Origin: Leptotrichia shahii
Lineage (GTDB): Bacteria > Fusobacteriota > Fusobacteriia > Fusobacteriales > Leptotrichiaceae
Direction of reading: 5' to 3'
DNA: 64,000 bases
Assembly: GCF_008327825.1 (NCBI RefSeq)
Contig: NZ_AP019827.1
Coordinates: 744,001 to 808,000 of the forward strand
Shown: positions 49,510 through 58,051 of the stretch, in pieces
Layout of the letters: each line of letters starts with the position of its first letter
Numbering within the stretch: the first letter of the stretch is position 1
The notes under the pieces: model-generated
Databases searched by the model: none
Told to the model about the DNA's origin: nothing
The model's input: the letters and a program-made list of their open reading frames with translations, nothing else
Position numbers and translations under genes: made by a program

Positions 49510-51063
49510 ATGAATTTAATTGACAATTTAGTGGCGGTATTTAATCCGCAAAAAGGAGTAGAAAGATTTAAAGCGAGAAGAAAACTAGAAATTTTAAATA
49601 CAGGATATTCTAATCACGGAGCTTCAACTACTAAAAAAGCAATGATAGGTTGGCAGAGTACTGCGGGCGGTGTAAAAAAAGATATTTATAAAAATCGTAA
49701 GAAATTGATTGAGCGTTCAAGAGATTTATATATGGGAACTTCTGTTGCAACTGGAGCATTGAAAACCATTAATACAAATGTTGTGGGAAGTGGTTTGAAA
49801 TTAAAAGCGGCTATTGATAGTGAAACAATAGGGATAAGTGATGATGAAGCGGCTAAGGTAGAAGAATTGATTGAAAAAGAATTTGAACTTTGGTCGAAAG
49901 ATAAGATTGATAATTTAGGAACTATGAATTTTTATCAAGTTCAAGAACTTGTATTTTTGACAGTGCTACTAAATGGAGAGTGCTTTATAAAATTAAATTA
50001 TTTTGAAACACCTAAAAATCCGTATAGTTTGAAGTTGGAAATTTTAGAGCCTGATAGAATTTATACTCCTAATAATATGATTTCGGATAAAAGTGTAGTT
50101 GAAGGAGTAAAGATAGATAAAAATGGAAGAGTTGAAGGTTATTATGTTTCATCTGAACATCCGTTGGATGCAACTGGTGCAGTAACAGAAAAATTTATTA
50201 AAGTTTATGGAAGTGAGAATCAAAAAAACATAATTCATCTTCTTTTCACTGAAAGACCTGAGCAAATAAGGGGAATCCCAATATTGTCACCAGTTATTGA
50301 AAATTTAAAACAGCTTGGAAATTATACTGAAGCAGAATTAATGGCTGCTGTTATAAGCGGATTGTATGCAATTTTTATTGAAAGTGAAGCTGACAGCCCA
50401 AGCGGAGCTGATGTTGGAGAACTTGAAGCGGTTGAGAATGATTTGTTGGTAGATTCAGAAGATGAAACAACTATAGAACTTGCGCCAGGAATGATTGCTT
50501 CACTTAATCCAGGAGAAAAAGCAAAAGCTACTAATCCAGGAAGACCAAATGCACAATTTGATCCGTTTGTGACAAGTATTTTAAGACAAATAGGAAGTGC
50601 CCTAGAAGTTCCGTATGAACTTTTGATTAAGCATTTTACGGCAAGTTATTCAGCAAGCCGTGCAGCACTTTTAGAAGCATGGAAAATGTTTAGAAAGAGA
50701 CGAGAGTGGTTTTCTGAGAATTTCACTCAACCAATTTACGAAGAATGGTTAAATGAAGCGTATTTGTTAGGGAGAATAGAACTTAAAAACTATGGAACTG
50801 ATTTTCTTATAGATAAAGCCTGGTGTGGTTCACAATGGAACGGACCTTCACAAGGACAAATTGACCCATTAAAAGAGGCTAATGCTGCTGTTATAAGAAT
50901 TAATAATGGATTATCGACTAGAACTAGAGAAACAGCGGAGCTTAATGGTGGAGATTTTGAACAAAATGTAAGAATTTTAGCAAAAGAAAATAAATTATTA
51001 AAAGAGAAAGGAGTGGTAATAAATGCCGAAACAACTAAAATTTTGGAATCTAGTGAAGAATGA
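49510..51063 (+). CDS. Portal protein (lambda family)
   Basis: 517 residues. Typical features are the early RSRDLYMGTSVATGALKTINTNVVG, the central EILEPDRI and LFTERPEQIRGIPILSPVIENL, and the late PYELLIKHFTASYSASRAALLEAW. It forms the dodecameric DNA channel at one head vertex. It overlaps the protease gene by 41 bp. Confidence 0.95.
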   Translation: MNLIDNLVAVFNPQKGVERFKARRKLEILNTGYSNHGASTTKKAMIGWQSTAGGVKKDIYKNRKKLIERSRDLYMGTSVATGALKTINTNVVGSGLKLKAAIDSETIGISDDEAAKVEELIEKEFELWSKDKIDNLGTMNFYQVQELVFLTVLLNGECFIKLNYFETPKNPYSLKLEILEPDRIYTPNNMISDKSVVEGVKIDKNGRVEGYYVSSEHPLDATGAVTEKFIKVYGSENQKNIIHLLFTERPEQIRGIPILSPVIENLKQLGNYTEAELMAAVISGLYAIFIESEADSPSGADVGELEAVENDLLVDSEDETTIELAPGMIASLNPGEKAKATNPGRPNAQFDPFVTSILRQIGSALEVPYELLIKHFTASYSASRAALLEAWKMFRKRREWFSENFTQPIYEEWLNEAYLLGRIELKNYGTDFLIDKAWCGSQWNGPSQGQIDPLKEANAAVIRINNGLSTRTRETAELNGGDFEQNVRILAKENKLLKEKGVVINAETTKILESSEE

Positions 51064-52093
51064 GGAAGAAAAAACGGCGGAACTTATACTTTATGGGAGT
51101 ATAGGAAACGATGAGTATTGGGATGATATATCCGATAAGGTATTTAAACAAGATATAGAAAACCTTGGAGATGTAAAAAACATTACTTTACATATAAATA
51201 GTCCAGGCGGGAGTGTATTTAGTGCTGTAGCAATAGCGAACACTCTTAAAAATCACAAAGCTAAAGTAACGGCAAATATCGATGGTTTGGCAGCGAGTGC
51301 TGCAACTATTATAACAAGTGCTTGTGATACTGTAAGAATGCCTAAAAATGCATTGTTTATGATTCACAATCCAATTACTTTTGCTTATGGGAATAATCAA
51401 GAAATGCAAAAAACTGTTGAAATGCTTAATAAGGTTAAAAACAGTATTATTGAAACATATTTAAATAAAACAAAAACTGATAAGGAAACTTTATCTGAAC
51501 TAATGGATAATGAAACTTGGATGGACGCAGAAACAGCTAAGGAATATGGATTTGTTGATGAAATCGTGGATGAAGAAGTAGGAAAAGAATTTGTAGAAAA
51601 CAAATTAATTATAAATAACATGGCTTTTGATATTTCAAAATTTAAAAATTTTAGAAAATCAAAGGATGCTGTTGTTGACAATAAAAAAAACACTAAGGAG
51701 GTAAAAATGACTTTAGAGGAGTTAAAAAATCAATTTCCTGATTTGTATGATTATGTATTGAATGAGGGAAAAAAGATTGGAAAAGAGGAAGAAAGAGAAA
51801 GATTGAAAGCTATTGATGATATAGGAGTTAATAATTATTCTGAATTAATAGAAAATGCTAAATATGTTAATCCTATGTCAGCTAGTGAATTGGCTATTAA
51901 TATTTTGAAAAAGCAAAAAGAAGAAAAAGCTCAAAAGTTGCAAAATATTAAAAACGAAAGCCAAGATAATTTTATACCACCAGCTGCGAATGATGGAACA
52001 ACGCATGGCAAAAAAGAAGAAAAACAGTTTATGGGACTTGATATTATGACTATTTTTTCTAAAATGAATAAAAAAACAGAGGAGGGAAAATAA
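51023..52093 (+). CDS. Head maturation protease, ClpP/S49-related, with C-terminal scaffold
   Basis: 356 residues. Residues about 15-205 are a ClpP-fold serine protease: HINSPGGSVFSA, catalytic Ser in GLAASAATII (about residue 95) and His in FMIHNP (about 118). Residues about 229-356 are a helical scaffold; an internal ribosome site and ATG (51707) can express it alone. It cleaves scaffold and head proteins during prohead maturation. Confidence 0.93.
   Translation: MPKQLKFWNLVKNEEEKTAELILYGSIGNDEYWDDISDKVFKQDIENLGDVKNITLHINSPGGSVFSAVAIANTLKNHKAKVTANIDGLAASAATIITSACDTVRMPKNALFMIHNPITFAYGNNQEMQKTVEMLNKVKNSIIETYLNKTKTDKETLSELMDNETWMDAETAKEYGFVDEIVDEEVGKEFVENKLIINNMAFDISKFKNFRKSKDAVVDNKKNTKEVKMTLEELKNQFPDLYDYVLNEGKKIGKEEERERLKAIDDIGVNNYSELIENAKYVNPMSASELAINILKKQKEEKAQKLQNIKNESQDNFIPPAANDGTTHGKKEEKQFMGLDIMTIFSKMNKKTEEGK
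51707..52093 (+). CDS. Nested scaffold protein (internal start in the protease gene)
   Basis: 128 residues in the same frame as the protease. AAGGAGG (51695-51701) with ideal spacing precedes ATG 51707, at the junction of protease and scaffold domains. Begins MTLEELKNQFPDLYDYV, then acidic helix. This mirrors lambda C/Nu3. Confidence 0.75.
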   Translation: MTLEELKNQFPDLYDYVLNEGKKIGKEEERERLKAIDDIGVNNYSELIENAKYVNPMSASELAINILKKQKEEKAQKLQNIKNESQDNFIPPAANDGTTHGKKEEKQFMGLDIMTIFSKMNKKTEEGK

Positions 52094-52429
52094 ATGGATT
52101 TTGTAACAAAAGGCAATGAATATGCCAGTGAACAATTTTTGAGCGGAACAGGACACAGGTATATGGAATTTGAAGTTCCGCAAGGTAAAAGTGTAAAAAG
52201 AGGTGATGCTGTAAATACAACTGCTGAACTTTCAGACGGAACTGATTTATTTGGAATAGTTATGGAAAATGCTGATGGAACAACAGCAAAAACTAAAACA
52301 ACTGTAGCTATTTCAGGGGAATTTATTTTTGAGGGATTAAATGTGAAAGCAGGTACACAAAAAGCAGATTTTACAAAAGCAGCTAGAGATAAAGGTATTG
52401 TAATAAAAGGATTAGGAGGTAAGGAATAA
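52094..52429 (+). CDS. Head decoration protein (gpD-like)
   Basis: 111 residues, directly after the protease stop. Beta-rich, with early KGNEYASEQFLSGTGHRYMEF and a GIVMENADGT turn; size and position fit lambda gpD-type stabilising proteins. Its stop overlaps the capsid start by one base. Confidence 0.8.
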   Translation: MDFVTKGNEYASEQFLSGTGHRYMEFEVPQGKSVKRGDAVNTTAELSDGTDLFGIVMENADGTTAKTKTTVAISGEFIFEGLNVKAGTQKADFTKAARDKGIVIKGLGGKE

Positions 52430-53442
52430 TGCCAGCAGTAATAGAATTTATTGGGTTGTATGACCAGAATGTGATTAGACCAAAATCATTTATAAAAGAC
52501 AGTTATTTTAAAAATAGGAAAACATCAGAAAATCAAAAAATGGAAATAGAATTTAGAAAAGGAAGACAGCTTGTAGCTCCTTATGTATCTGAATTTGTTC
52601 CAGGAACAGAAATGGTAAAGAACACTTATGAAAGTAAATTTTTTCGAGCTCCAAAAGTAGCACCAAAAAGAACTTTTTCGGCTTTTGAGTTGTTTTTTAA
52701 CAAGACAGCAGGGGAAACAATTTATGGCGGGAAAAGTCCTGAGGAAAGAAAAGCAGACTTACTTGCAGAATCTTTTGCAGAATTTGAGGAACAAATTACA
52801 AGAAGAGAAGAAATAATGTGTACTGAAGCATTGTTTAATGGAAAAGTGGTTGTAGAAGGCGAAGGAATAAAAGGAGAAATCAATTTTGGAACAGTTGAAG
52901 AAATTACACCAGCTGTTTTATGGACTCAACCCAATGCTGATATAATTGGAGATTTACAGGCAGCTATAACAAAAATCGGGAAAGTTACAGGATTAAGACC
53001 TGAAATGATATTAATGGATCCTGTGGCAGCAAAATTATTTGTAGATAATGAAAAAATTCAGAAGTTGTTGGATGTAAAAAATTATAACGTAGGAAAAGTA
53101 GATCCAAGAGAAACAGCAGCAGGAGCCGTTTATATTGGAACAATAGCACCTTTTGGGTTGCCGATTTATTCTTATCAATCTCAATACTCTGTATTAAATG
53201 CTGATGGAAAAACTTATAGCGATAAGGATTTAATCCCTGAAGGGAAAGTTCTATTAGCACCAAGCAACAATAAAATTATGTACGGACCAGCGGCAGATGT
53301 GAAACAAGGAATAATTGTGGCAGAACGTTCAGTATTTACTGATGAAGATTCAAAATCTAACACTGTAGAAATTAGAACCGAATCAAGACCACTTCCTGTG
53401 GTTTATGATATTGAAGCTATAAAAATATTGAAAGTTAAATAG
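52429..53442 (+). CDS. Major capsid protein (phage E family)
   Basis: 337 residues, near the usual 340. The E-family pattern is clear: an N-arm, EFRKGRQLVAPYVSEFVPG, then EEQITRREEIMCTEALFNGKV at about residues 122-142, and GLRPEMILMDPVAAKLF near 187. It forms the HK97-fold head shell. Confidence 0.95.
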   Translation: MPAVIEFIGLYDQNVIRPKSFIKDSYFKNRKTSENQKMEIEFRKGRQLVAPYVSEFVPGTEMVKNTYESKFFRAPKVAPKRTFSAFELFFNKTAGETIYGGKSPEERKADLLAESFAEFEEQITRREEIMCTEALFNGKVVVEGEGIKGEINFGTVEEITPAVLWTQPNADIIGDLQAAITKIGKVTGLRPEMILMDPVAAKLFVDNEKIQKLLDVKNYNVGKVDPRETAAGAVYIGTIAPFGLPIYSYQSQYSVLNADGKTYSDKDLIPEGKVLLAPSNNKIMYGPAADVKQGIIVAERSVFTDEDSKSNTVEIRTESRPLPVVYDIEAIKILKVK

Positions 53443-53448
53443 GAGGTA

Positions 53449-53667
53449 ATGATGAAATTTAGAACATTAAAACCTATGATTTATGGTGGAATTAGTTATG
53501 AAGTAGATACTGAAGTAGATATACAAGAAAAATCAGTAATAAAAAGTTGCCTTGAAAGAGGGCTTATTGCTGAAATAAACGGCAAAACTGAAAAGTCTGA
53601 AGAATCAATTGAAACAGAAAATACTGAAGAAACAGATAAAAAAGATACAAAAAATAAGAAAAAATAG
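53449..53667 (+). CDS. Small head protein with acidic/lysine tail
   Basis: 72 residues. Residues 1-48 look folded (FRTLKPMIYGGISYEVDTEV...SCLERGLIAEING); the rest is a Glu/Thr/Lys tail. GGAGG upstream; ATG 53452 is an alternative start. Placed like gpFI, which helps DNA packaging in lambda, but without sequence proof. Confidence 0.75.
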   Translation: MMKFRTLKPMIYGGISYEVDTEVDIQEKSVIKSCLERGLIAEINGKTEKSEESIETENTEETDKKDTKNKKK

Positions 53668-53676
53668 GTAAAAAAC

Positions 53677-54006
53677 ATGAATTTTAAAGATATTTTAGAA
53701 AATGATATACAAAATGTGTTTTTAAATTCAGAAGAATTTGGAGAAACACATAATTTGAATGGTACTGATGTTATTTGTGTGACAGATGAGGACAGTTTTC
53801 AAGAGAAGGAAATTAGTGGGAAATTAACAATAGAAAGTGGATTTTACAAGGAAGGGATTACAGTGTTTATTGATAAAAAATATTTGAAGTATAAGCCTGA
53901 GGGCAATATGAGGATAGATTTTGACAATAAGGAATGGATAGTTGCAAACTGTAAAGAGAACTTTGGCATGTACGAACTCGATTTGTATAGATACACGGAT
54001 TATTAG
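53677..54006 (+). CDS. Head-tail joining protein (gpFII-like)
   Basis: 109 residues. SGKLTIESGFYKEGITVFI, then YKPEGNMRIDFDNKEWIVANCKEN is typical of the small beta-barrel head-completion protein in this position. Confidence 0.82.
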   Translation: MNFKDILENDIQNVFLNSEEFGETHNLNGTDVICVTDEDSFQEKEISGKLTIESGFYKEGITVFIDKKYLKYKPEGNMRIDFDNKEWIVANCKENFGMYELDLYRYTDY

Positions 54007-54018
54007 GAGTTGATTTAG

Positions 54019-54570
54019 ATGTTTACGATTCAATTTGATGAAAGTGTCCTTAGTGACATAGAGAATAAATTTGTTGAGTTTCCAAAACAAGCTCCAAGGG
54101 CTTTGGCAAGTGCTTTGAATAGGGTTTCAACTATGAGTAAAACTCGTATGGTTAGAAATGCAACTAAGACCTATACGGTTAAATATGGGGATTTATTAAG
54201 CGGATTGACTATGAAAAGAGCTAATCCTGGTAAGCTTATGGCTGAAATCAATTCTAATGGAGGTTATTTGGGATTAGACCATTTTCAGTTGAATCCGAGC
54301 ACAAGAACTGGCAGAACATCAGTAACGGCAACGGTAAAAAATGGAAATGGAATAATGCTAAATGATAGAACATTTATAGCCTACAACGATGGACATTTAG
54401 GAGCATTTGAAAGGGAAGGAAGTGGACGGCTACCGATTAAGAGAAAATATGGACCGTCTGCTCCGCAGATGTTAGGACCTACAACGCGGTTACCTGATCT
54501 TGATGAATTTATGTCTCAAAAATTAAACGAAAGGTTTGAACATGAGTTGAATAGGCTCTTGTCAATGTAA
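54019..54570 (+). CDS. Minor tail protein Z-like
   Basis: 183 residues. An N-terminal helix, then ALASALNRVSTMSKTRMVRNATKTYTVKYGDL, and a C-terminal GPTTRLPDLDEFM fit the prophage minor tail protein Z family, which finishes the head-proximal tail end. Confidence 0.88.
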   Translation: MFTIQFDESVLSDIENKFVEFPKQAPRALASALNRVSTMSKTRMVRNATKTYTVKYGDLLSGLTMKRANPGKLMAEINSNGGYLGLDHFQLNPSTRTGRTSVTATVKNGNGIMLNDRTFIAYNDGHLGAFEREGSGRLPIKRKYGPSAPQMLGPTTRLPDLDEFMSQKLNERFEHELNRLLSM

Positions 54571-54573
54571 TTT

Positions 54574-55032
54574 ATGAGTATTAAAGTAATTGAAAAAAGT
54601 TTATATGATTTTTTGTGTGAAGAATTTAAAGATACAGATTATCAAATATTCCGTGGGGCATTACCAGTTCGGAGATACGGCGAAATTGACAAAAATACAG
54701 GACAGAAAAAGCCGTTTTTTCCTTGTGTGACATTAAGAGCTTTGAGTTCTAGGCAAGTTACAGAAGGAATGGATAGTTATGATTGCGACGCTACTTTTGA
54801 AATAATAGTTGGTACTAAAAATGAAGATTATATTGATAATCTTTATAAAGGTGAAGAAATTAGAAGTAAACTTTTAACTAAAGTTTATGATGAAAGAGGA
54901 TGGGCAATACGGGAAGATAAAGAATTTAAGTGTGATTTATATAGTGACGAGTTTGGAGATTTTATATTTTCAAGAATCACATTTACGGTTTGGGATTATC
55001 CTGTTGAGCCTGAAATTTTGAAGGAGGAATAA
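54574..55032 (+). CDS. Tail terminator/completion-like protein
   Basis: 152 residues. The order (helix, PFFPCVTLRAL, a beta strand with FEIIVGTKNEDYIDNLYKG, final FSRITFTVWDYP) matches the fold of tail-terminator proteins in this gene place. Only a weak ribosome site, but the start follows the Z-like stop by three bases. Confidence 0.75.
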   Translation: MSIKVIEKSLYDFLCEEFKDTDYQIFRGALPVRRYGEIDKNTGQKKPFFPCVTLRALSSRQVTEGMDSYDCDATFEIIVGTKNEDYIDNLYKGEEIRSKLLTKVYDERGWAIREDKEFKCDLYSDEFGDFIFSRITFTVWDYPVEPEILKEE

Positions 55033-55271
55033 TGGAAGATAAAAAGCAATATATTTATTTGGGAGATACGCTTGAATTTAAGGATATTAGATTTACAAAG
55101 GGTGTTATTTACTACAGCAATGAAGTAATTGAAGCAAAACTTGAGAAATATCCGCTATTGAAAAGAACTTTGGTGGATGTTAATCAAGCTAGTGAAGCAT
55201 TACAAAATGAAAAATTGCTTGAAACGGTAACACAGCAAATTAAAGACCAAATAAGGGAGGAGGCTGAATAA
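55032..55271 (+). CDS. Small tail-region protein, 79 residues
   Basis: Overlaps its neighbours by one base on each side. DTLEFKDIRFTKGVIYYSNEVIE, then a helical end. Small proteins like this often precede the sheath gene; function unknown. Confidence 0.78.
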   Translation: MEDKKQYIYLGDTLEFKDIRFTKGVIYYSNEVIEAKLEKYPLLKRTLVDVNQASEALQNEKLLETVTQQIKDQIREEAE

Positions 55272-56716
55272 TGGGTTATAAACACGGAACTTATCAAACT
55301 GAGACATCGAGTGACATATCACTACCGATAGTGCTTGATTACGGGCATTTTATTGTAGGAACTGCACCGATGAATAAAGTAAAAAGAGAAAACAGAAGAG
55401 TGAACGAGATTGTAAGATTAGGAACTTATAAAGAAGCTATTCAATACTTTGGAGACACTTACGACTTGGATTTTTCAATTTCACAAGCGATAAAAGTATT
55501 TTTTGAGTTGTATAAGGTAGCACCGCTTTATGTTGTGAATATTTTGGATCTTGAAAAACATAAAACAGTTAAAAAAACTCAAAATGATTTGAGCTTAACA
55601 AATGGTAAAGTTGTTATTCCAAACCACAAATTGATAACAGATACATTAGTGGTTAAAGAAAATGCAACATCACAAGTTATTTCAGACGCTGTAATGATGT
55701 GGACAGATGAAGGACTTGAAATATATGCTAAGCCGTCAAATGGAACTAAAATTGATATTGAATATGAAGAAATTGACTTGTCAAAAGTAACGAAAGCACA
55801 GGCTTTAGGTGGATATGATATTTCAACAATGAAAAGAACAGGGCTAGAGTTATTAGATGAAGTTTATTTGAAATATTCAGAATTACCAGCTTTCGTTGAT
55901 ATTCCAGATTTTTCAAGTGATAGTGAAGTTGCTGCGATTATGCAAACAAAAGCTAAAAATATAAATGGGAATATGTTTGAAGCAGTTGCATTGATTAATG
56001 CGCCGATTGACAAGCCTTATGACCAAATTCCTAAATGGAAAGATGATAATAATATTAATGGAAATGACCAAATTGTATTGTACGGAACATTAGGGTTAGC
56101 TGGTAAAAAATATATTCAGTCTATTCAGTATGCTGCTTTGTCGTTATCGGTAGATAATGAAAATGGTGGGGTTCCATCACAAACTCCGTCTAATTATTCA
56201 TATAAATGCGACAGTTTATATTGGAAAAATTCGAGTGGAAATCTTGAAGAGATAATTTTAGATAAAGAGCAACAAGCTAACTTATTAAATAAAAACGGAG
56301 TAGTAACTGCTATTAATTTTAAAGGTTGGCGTTGCTGGGGATCTGAAACTGCACTTAATCCAATGGCAACAGATCCTAAGGATAAATTTATATATACTCG
56401 TAGAATGTTTAAGTATATAGGGAATGAATTGGTTATAAGTTATTTTGATAAAGTGGATAAGAAATTTTCTAAAAAATTAGCTGAAACAGTAACAAAATCA
56501 ATGAATATTAGATTAAATGCTATTGTAGCTAGAAATGATTTATTGAGTGCAAATGCTGCTTTATCAGCTGAAGATAACGACACAATTAATGTTACAAATG
56601 GGGATATAACTTGGGTTATTAAATTGGGAGTAATTCCTGGTATGAAATCAGCAACATTTAAGAAAAAATATGACGCAGATGCATTAACTGAGTTTGCAAA
56701 TAGTTTAGGAAAATAG
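55271..56716 (+). CDS. Contractile tail sheath protein
   Basis: 481 residues. N-terminal LPIVLDYGHFIVGTAPMNKV, central EVYLKYSELPAFVDIPDFS and QIVLYGTLGLAGKKYIQSI, and the C-terminal NFKGWRCWGSETALNPMATDP, TRRMFKYIGNELVISYFD are typical of P2-like FI sheaths. It identifies the phage as a myovirus. Confidence 0.96.
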   Translation: MGYKHGTYQTETSSDISLPIVLDYGHFIVGTAPMNKVKRENRRVNEIVRLGTYKEAIQYFGDTYDLDFSISQAIKVFFELYKVAPLYVVNILDLEKHKTVKKTQNDLSLTNGKVVIPNHKLITDTLVVKENATSQVISDAVMMWTDEGLEIYAKPSNGTKIDIEYEEIDLSKVTKAQALGGYDISTMKRTGLELLDEVYLKYSELPAFVDIPDFSSDSEVAAIMQTKAKNINGNMFEAVALINAPIDKPYDQIPKWKDDNNINGNDQIVLYGTLGLAGKKYIQSIQYAALSLSVDNENGGVPSQTPSNYSYKCDSLYWKNSSGNLEEIILDKEQQANLLNKNGVVTAINFKGWRCWGSETALNPMATDPKDKFIYTRRMFKYIGNELVISYFDKVDKKFSKKLAETVTKSMNIRLNAIVARNDLLSANAALSAEDNDTINVTNGDITWVIKLGVIPGMKSATFKKKYDADALTEFANSLGK

Positions 56717-56727
56717 GAGGATAAAGA

Positions 56728-57255
56728 ATGGCTAAAAAGAAACTGCCTTTGGGAATCGTTGACGCTGATCTTTATGTCAATGGTTCAAATGCATTAGAAG
56801 GAGTTGGAGTAGTAGAACTTCCGAATGTGGAATCGGCAACAATAACGACTGAACAGTTTGGTATGGCTGCAGAATTTGAAGCTCCGTTGATTGGACATTA
56901 TAAAAAAATGTCAGCTAAGGTAAAAATGGATAGTATGAATGATACATTATTGAATTTTAATAATAATGATTCAATTACATTAGAATGTTTAGGAGCTTTA
57001 CAAGAATTAGATAGAATGTCGCACTCGCCAAAAGTAACTGGTGCAGATGCAACATTGAAAGGATTTATCACAAAATTTGATGGTCCTAAGGTTGAAAACG
57101 GTAAGAAATTTGAAGGTTCGTTTGATTTGAGTATAACTTATTACAAATTAATGATTAATGGTAAAACAATCATCGAAATTGATGTATTGAACGGAATTTC
57201 AAATGTAAATGGAAGTTTGAATAATATCATAAGACAATTATTGGGACATATTTAG
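56728..57255 (+). CDS. Major tail tube protein
   Basis: 175 residues, the P2 FII type: VDADLYVNGSNALEGVGVVELPNVE at the start and late FEGSFDLSITYYKLMINGKTIIEID. It polymerises as the inner tube inside the sheath. Confidence 0.95.
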   Translation: MAKKKLPLGIVDADLYVNGSNALEGVGVVELPNVESATITTEQFGMAAEFEAPLIGHYKKMSAKVKMDSMNDTLLNFNNNDSITLECLGALQELDRMSHSPKVTGADATLKGFITKFDGPKVENGKKFEGSFDLSITYYKLMINGKTIIEIDVLNGISNVNGSLNNIIRQLLGHI

Positions 57256-57265
57256 GAGGAATAGA

Positions 57266-57598
57266 ATGATTATAAAATTAACGAAAGAATATGATTTAGG
57301 AAGTAAAAAATACAAAGAAATAGATTTGAAACTGGATAATTTGACAGGAGCAGATTTATTGGAATGTGGAAAAGATTATAAATCAAGAATGAAATCCAAT
57401 GCTGAAAACTTCAAAGATTTTGATGATGCTTGGGCTTTGACTGTAGCTGAAAAGGCATCAGGTATTAAATATGGGCATTTAATGACTTTAGGCGCTGAAG
57501 ACTTTTTGAAAGTGATAAACCAAACTAAGAATTTTTTAGTAAAAGGTTGGGGAACGGACGAAGACAAGGACGAGAAAACTCCAACGGTGGAAGCGTAA
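57266..57598 (+). CDS. Tail assembly chaperone, zero-frame product (gpE-like)
   Basis: 110 residues between tube and tape-measure genes. Early IIKLTKEYDLGSKKYKEIDLKL and a helical second half. A slippery heptamer TTTTTTA (57532-57538) near its end allows a -1 shift into the overlapping frame, as in the P2 E/E' and lambda G/GT chaperones that load onto the tape measure. Confidence 0.88.
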   Translation: MIIKLTKEYDLGSKKYKEIDLKLDNLTGADLLECGKDYKSRMKSNAENFKDFDDAWALTVAEKASGIKYGHLMTLGAEDFLKVINQTKNFLVKGWGTDEDKDEKTPTVEA

Positions 57599-57771
57599 TA
57601 GATGACTTTTTAGACTTGATTACAGATTTATTGAGTGGACTTAACTATTTTAAAATGAATATCAGTTATGAAACACTTATGAAATGTACATTTGATGAGC
57701 TGGATTATTGGATAGCAAGGGCTAATAAGTTGATTGAGGATGAAAAGGCAAGGCAAGAAGAGAATGAATAA
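57538..57771 (+). CDS. -1 frame extension of the tail assembly chaperone (gpE'-like)
   Basis: Open without a stop from the slippery site, giving about 77 extra residues (FLDLITDLLSGLNYFKMN, then FDELDYWIARANKLIEDE) and a fusion of about 168 residues. The first start codon in this frame (TTG 57547) has no ribosome site, so it is read by frameshift, not alone. Confidence 0.8.
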   Translation, partial: SKRLGNGRRQGRENSNGGSVIDDFLDLITDLLSGLNYFKMNISYETLMKCTFDELDYWIARANKLIEDEKARQEENE

Positions 57772-57793
57772 AAAAAGGGGATTAGTTGTCCCC
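57770..57793 (-). terminator. Terminator of the minus-strand moron
   Basis: On the minus strand GGGGA (57789-57793) pairs with TCCCC (57777-57781), then seven T. The stop codon TAA of the gene lies in the loop. Confidence 0.8.
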
Positions 57794-57988
57794 ACCAATG
57801 AAAACTGATAAAAATTTAAATAGAACTACGATAAGAGCTATAACTGTGATTACAGGACTTATGGTAAACATAAATGATAGAAATATAAAAAGGAAAAATA
57901 GTGATGGAATAGATACAACTAGACCAAATAATATTATCAAAATTATTTCTAACGGAGTATATTTTTTATCTGATTTATTAATTTTCAT
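57782..57988 (-). CDS. Minus-strand membrane-protein moron
   Basis: 68 residues from ATG 57988 (GAGGTGA upstream). Two hydrophobic spans (PLEIILIILFGLVVSIPSLF and later VITVIALIVVLFKFLSVFI) and a basic start. It sits between the tail chaperone and tape-measure genes but on the other strand, with its own -10 and terminator, so it can be expressed in the lysogen. A superinfection-exclusion role is a guess from these traits. The overlapping plus-strand frame lacks a ribosome site and is not taken as a gene. Confidence 0.8.
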   Translation of the reverse strand: MKINKSDKKYTPLEIILIILFGLVVSIPSLFFLFIFLSFMFTISPVITVIALIVVLFKFLSVFIGGDN

Positions 57989-58017
57989 AAAAATCACCTC
58001 TTCGATTTATTTAATAT

Positions 58018-58026
58018 ATTATACCA
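58018..58026 (-). promoter_or_regulatory. Extended -10 promoter of the minus-strand moron
   Basis: On the minus strand TGGTATAAT (TATAAT at 58018-58023), about 30 bp before the moron start; no matching -35. Confidence 0.6.
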
Positions 58027-58051
58027 TATTTGAGAGAAAAGGAGGAAAATT

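Noticed and set aside
57547-57771. Separate gene starting at TTG 57547
   Set aside because: No ribosome site; better explained as the -1 frameshift extension.
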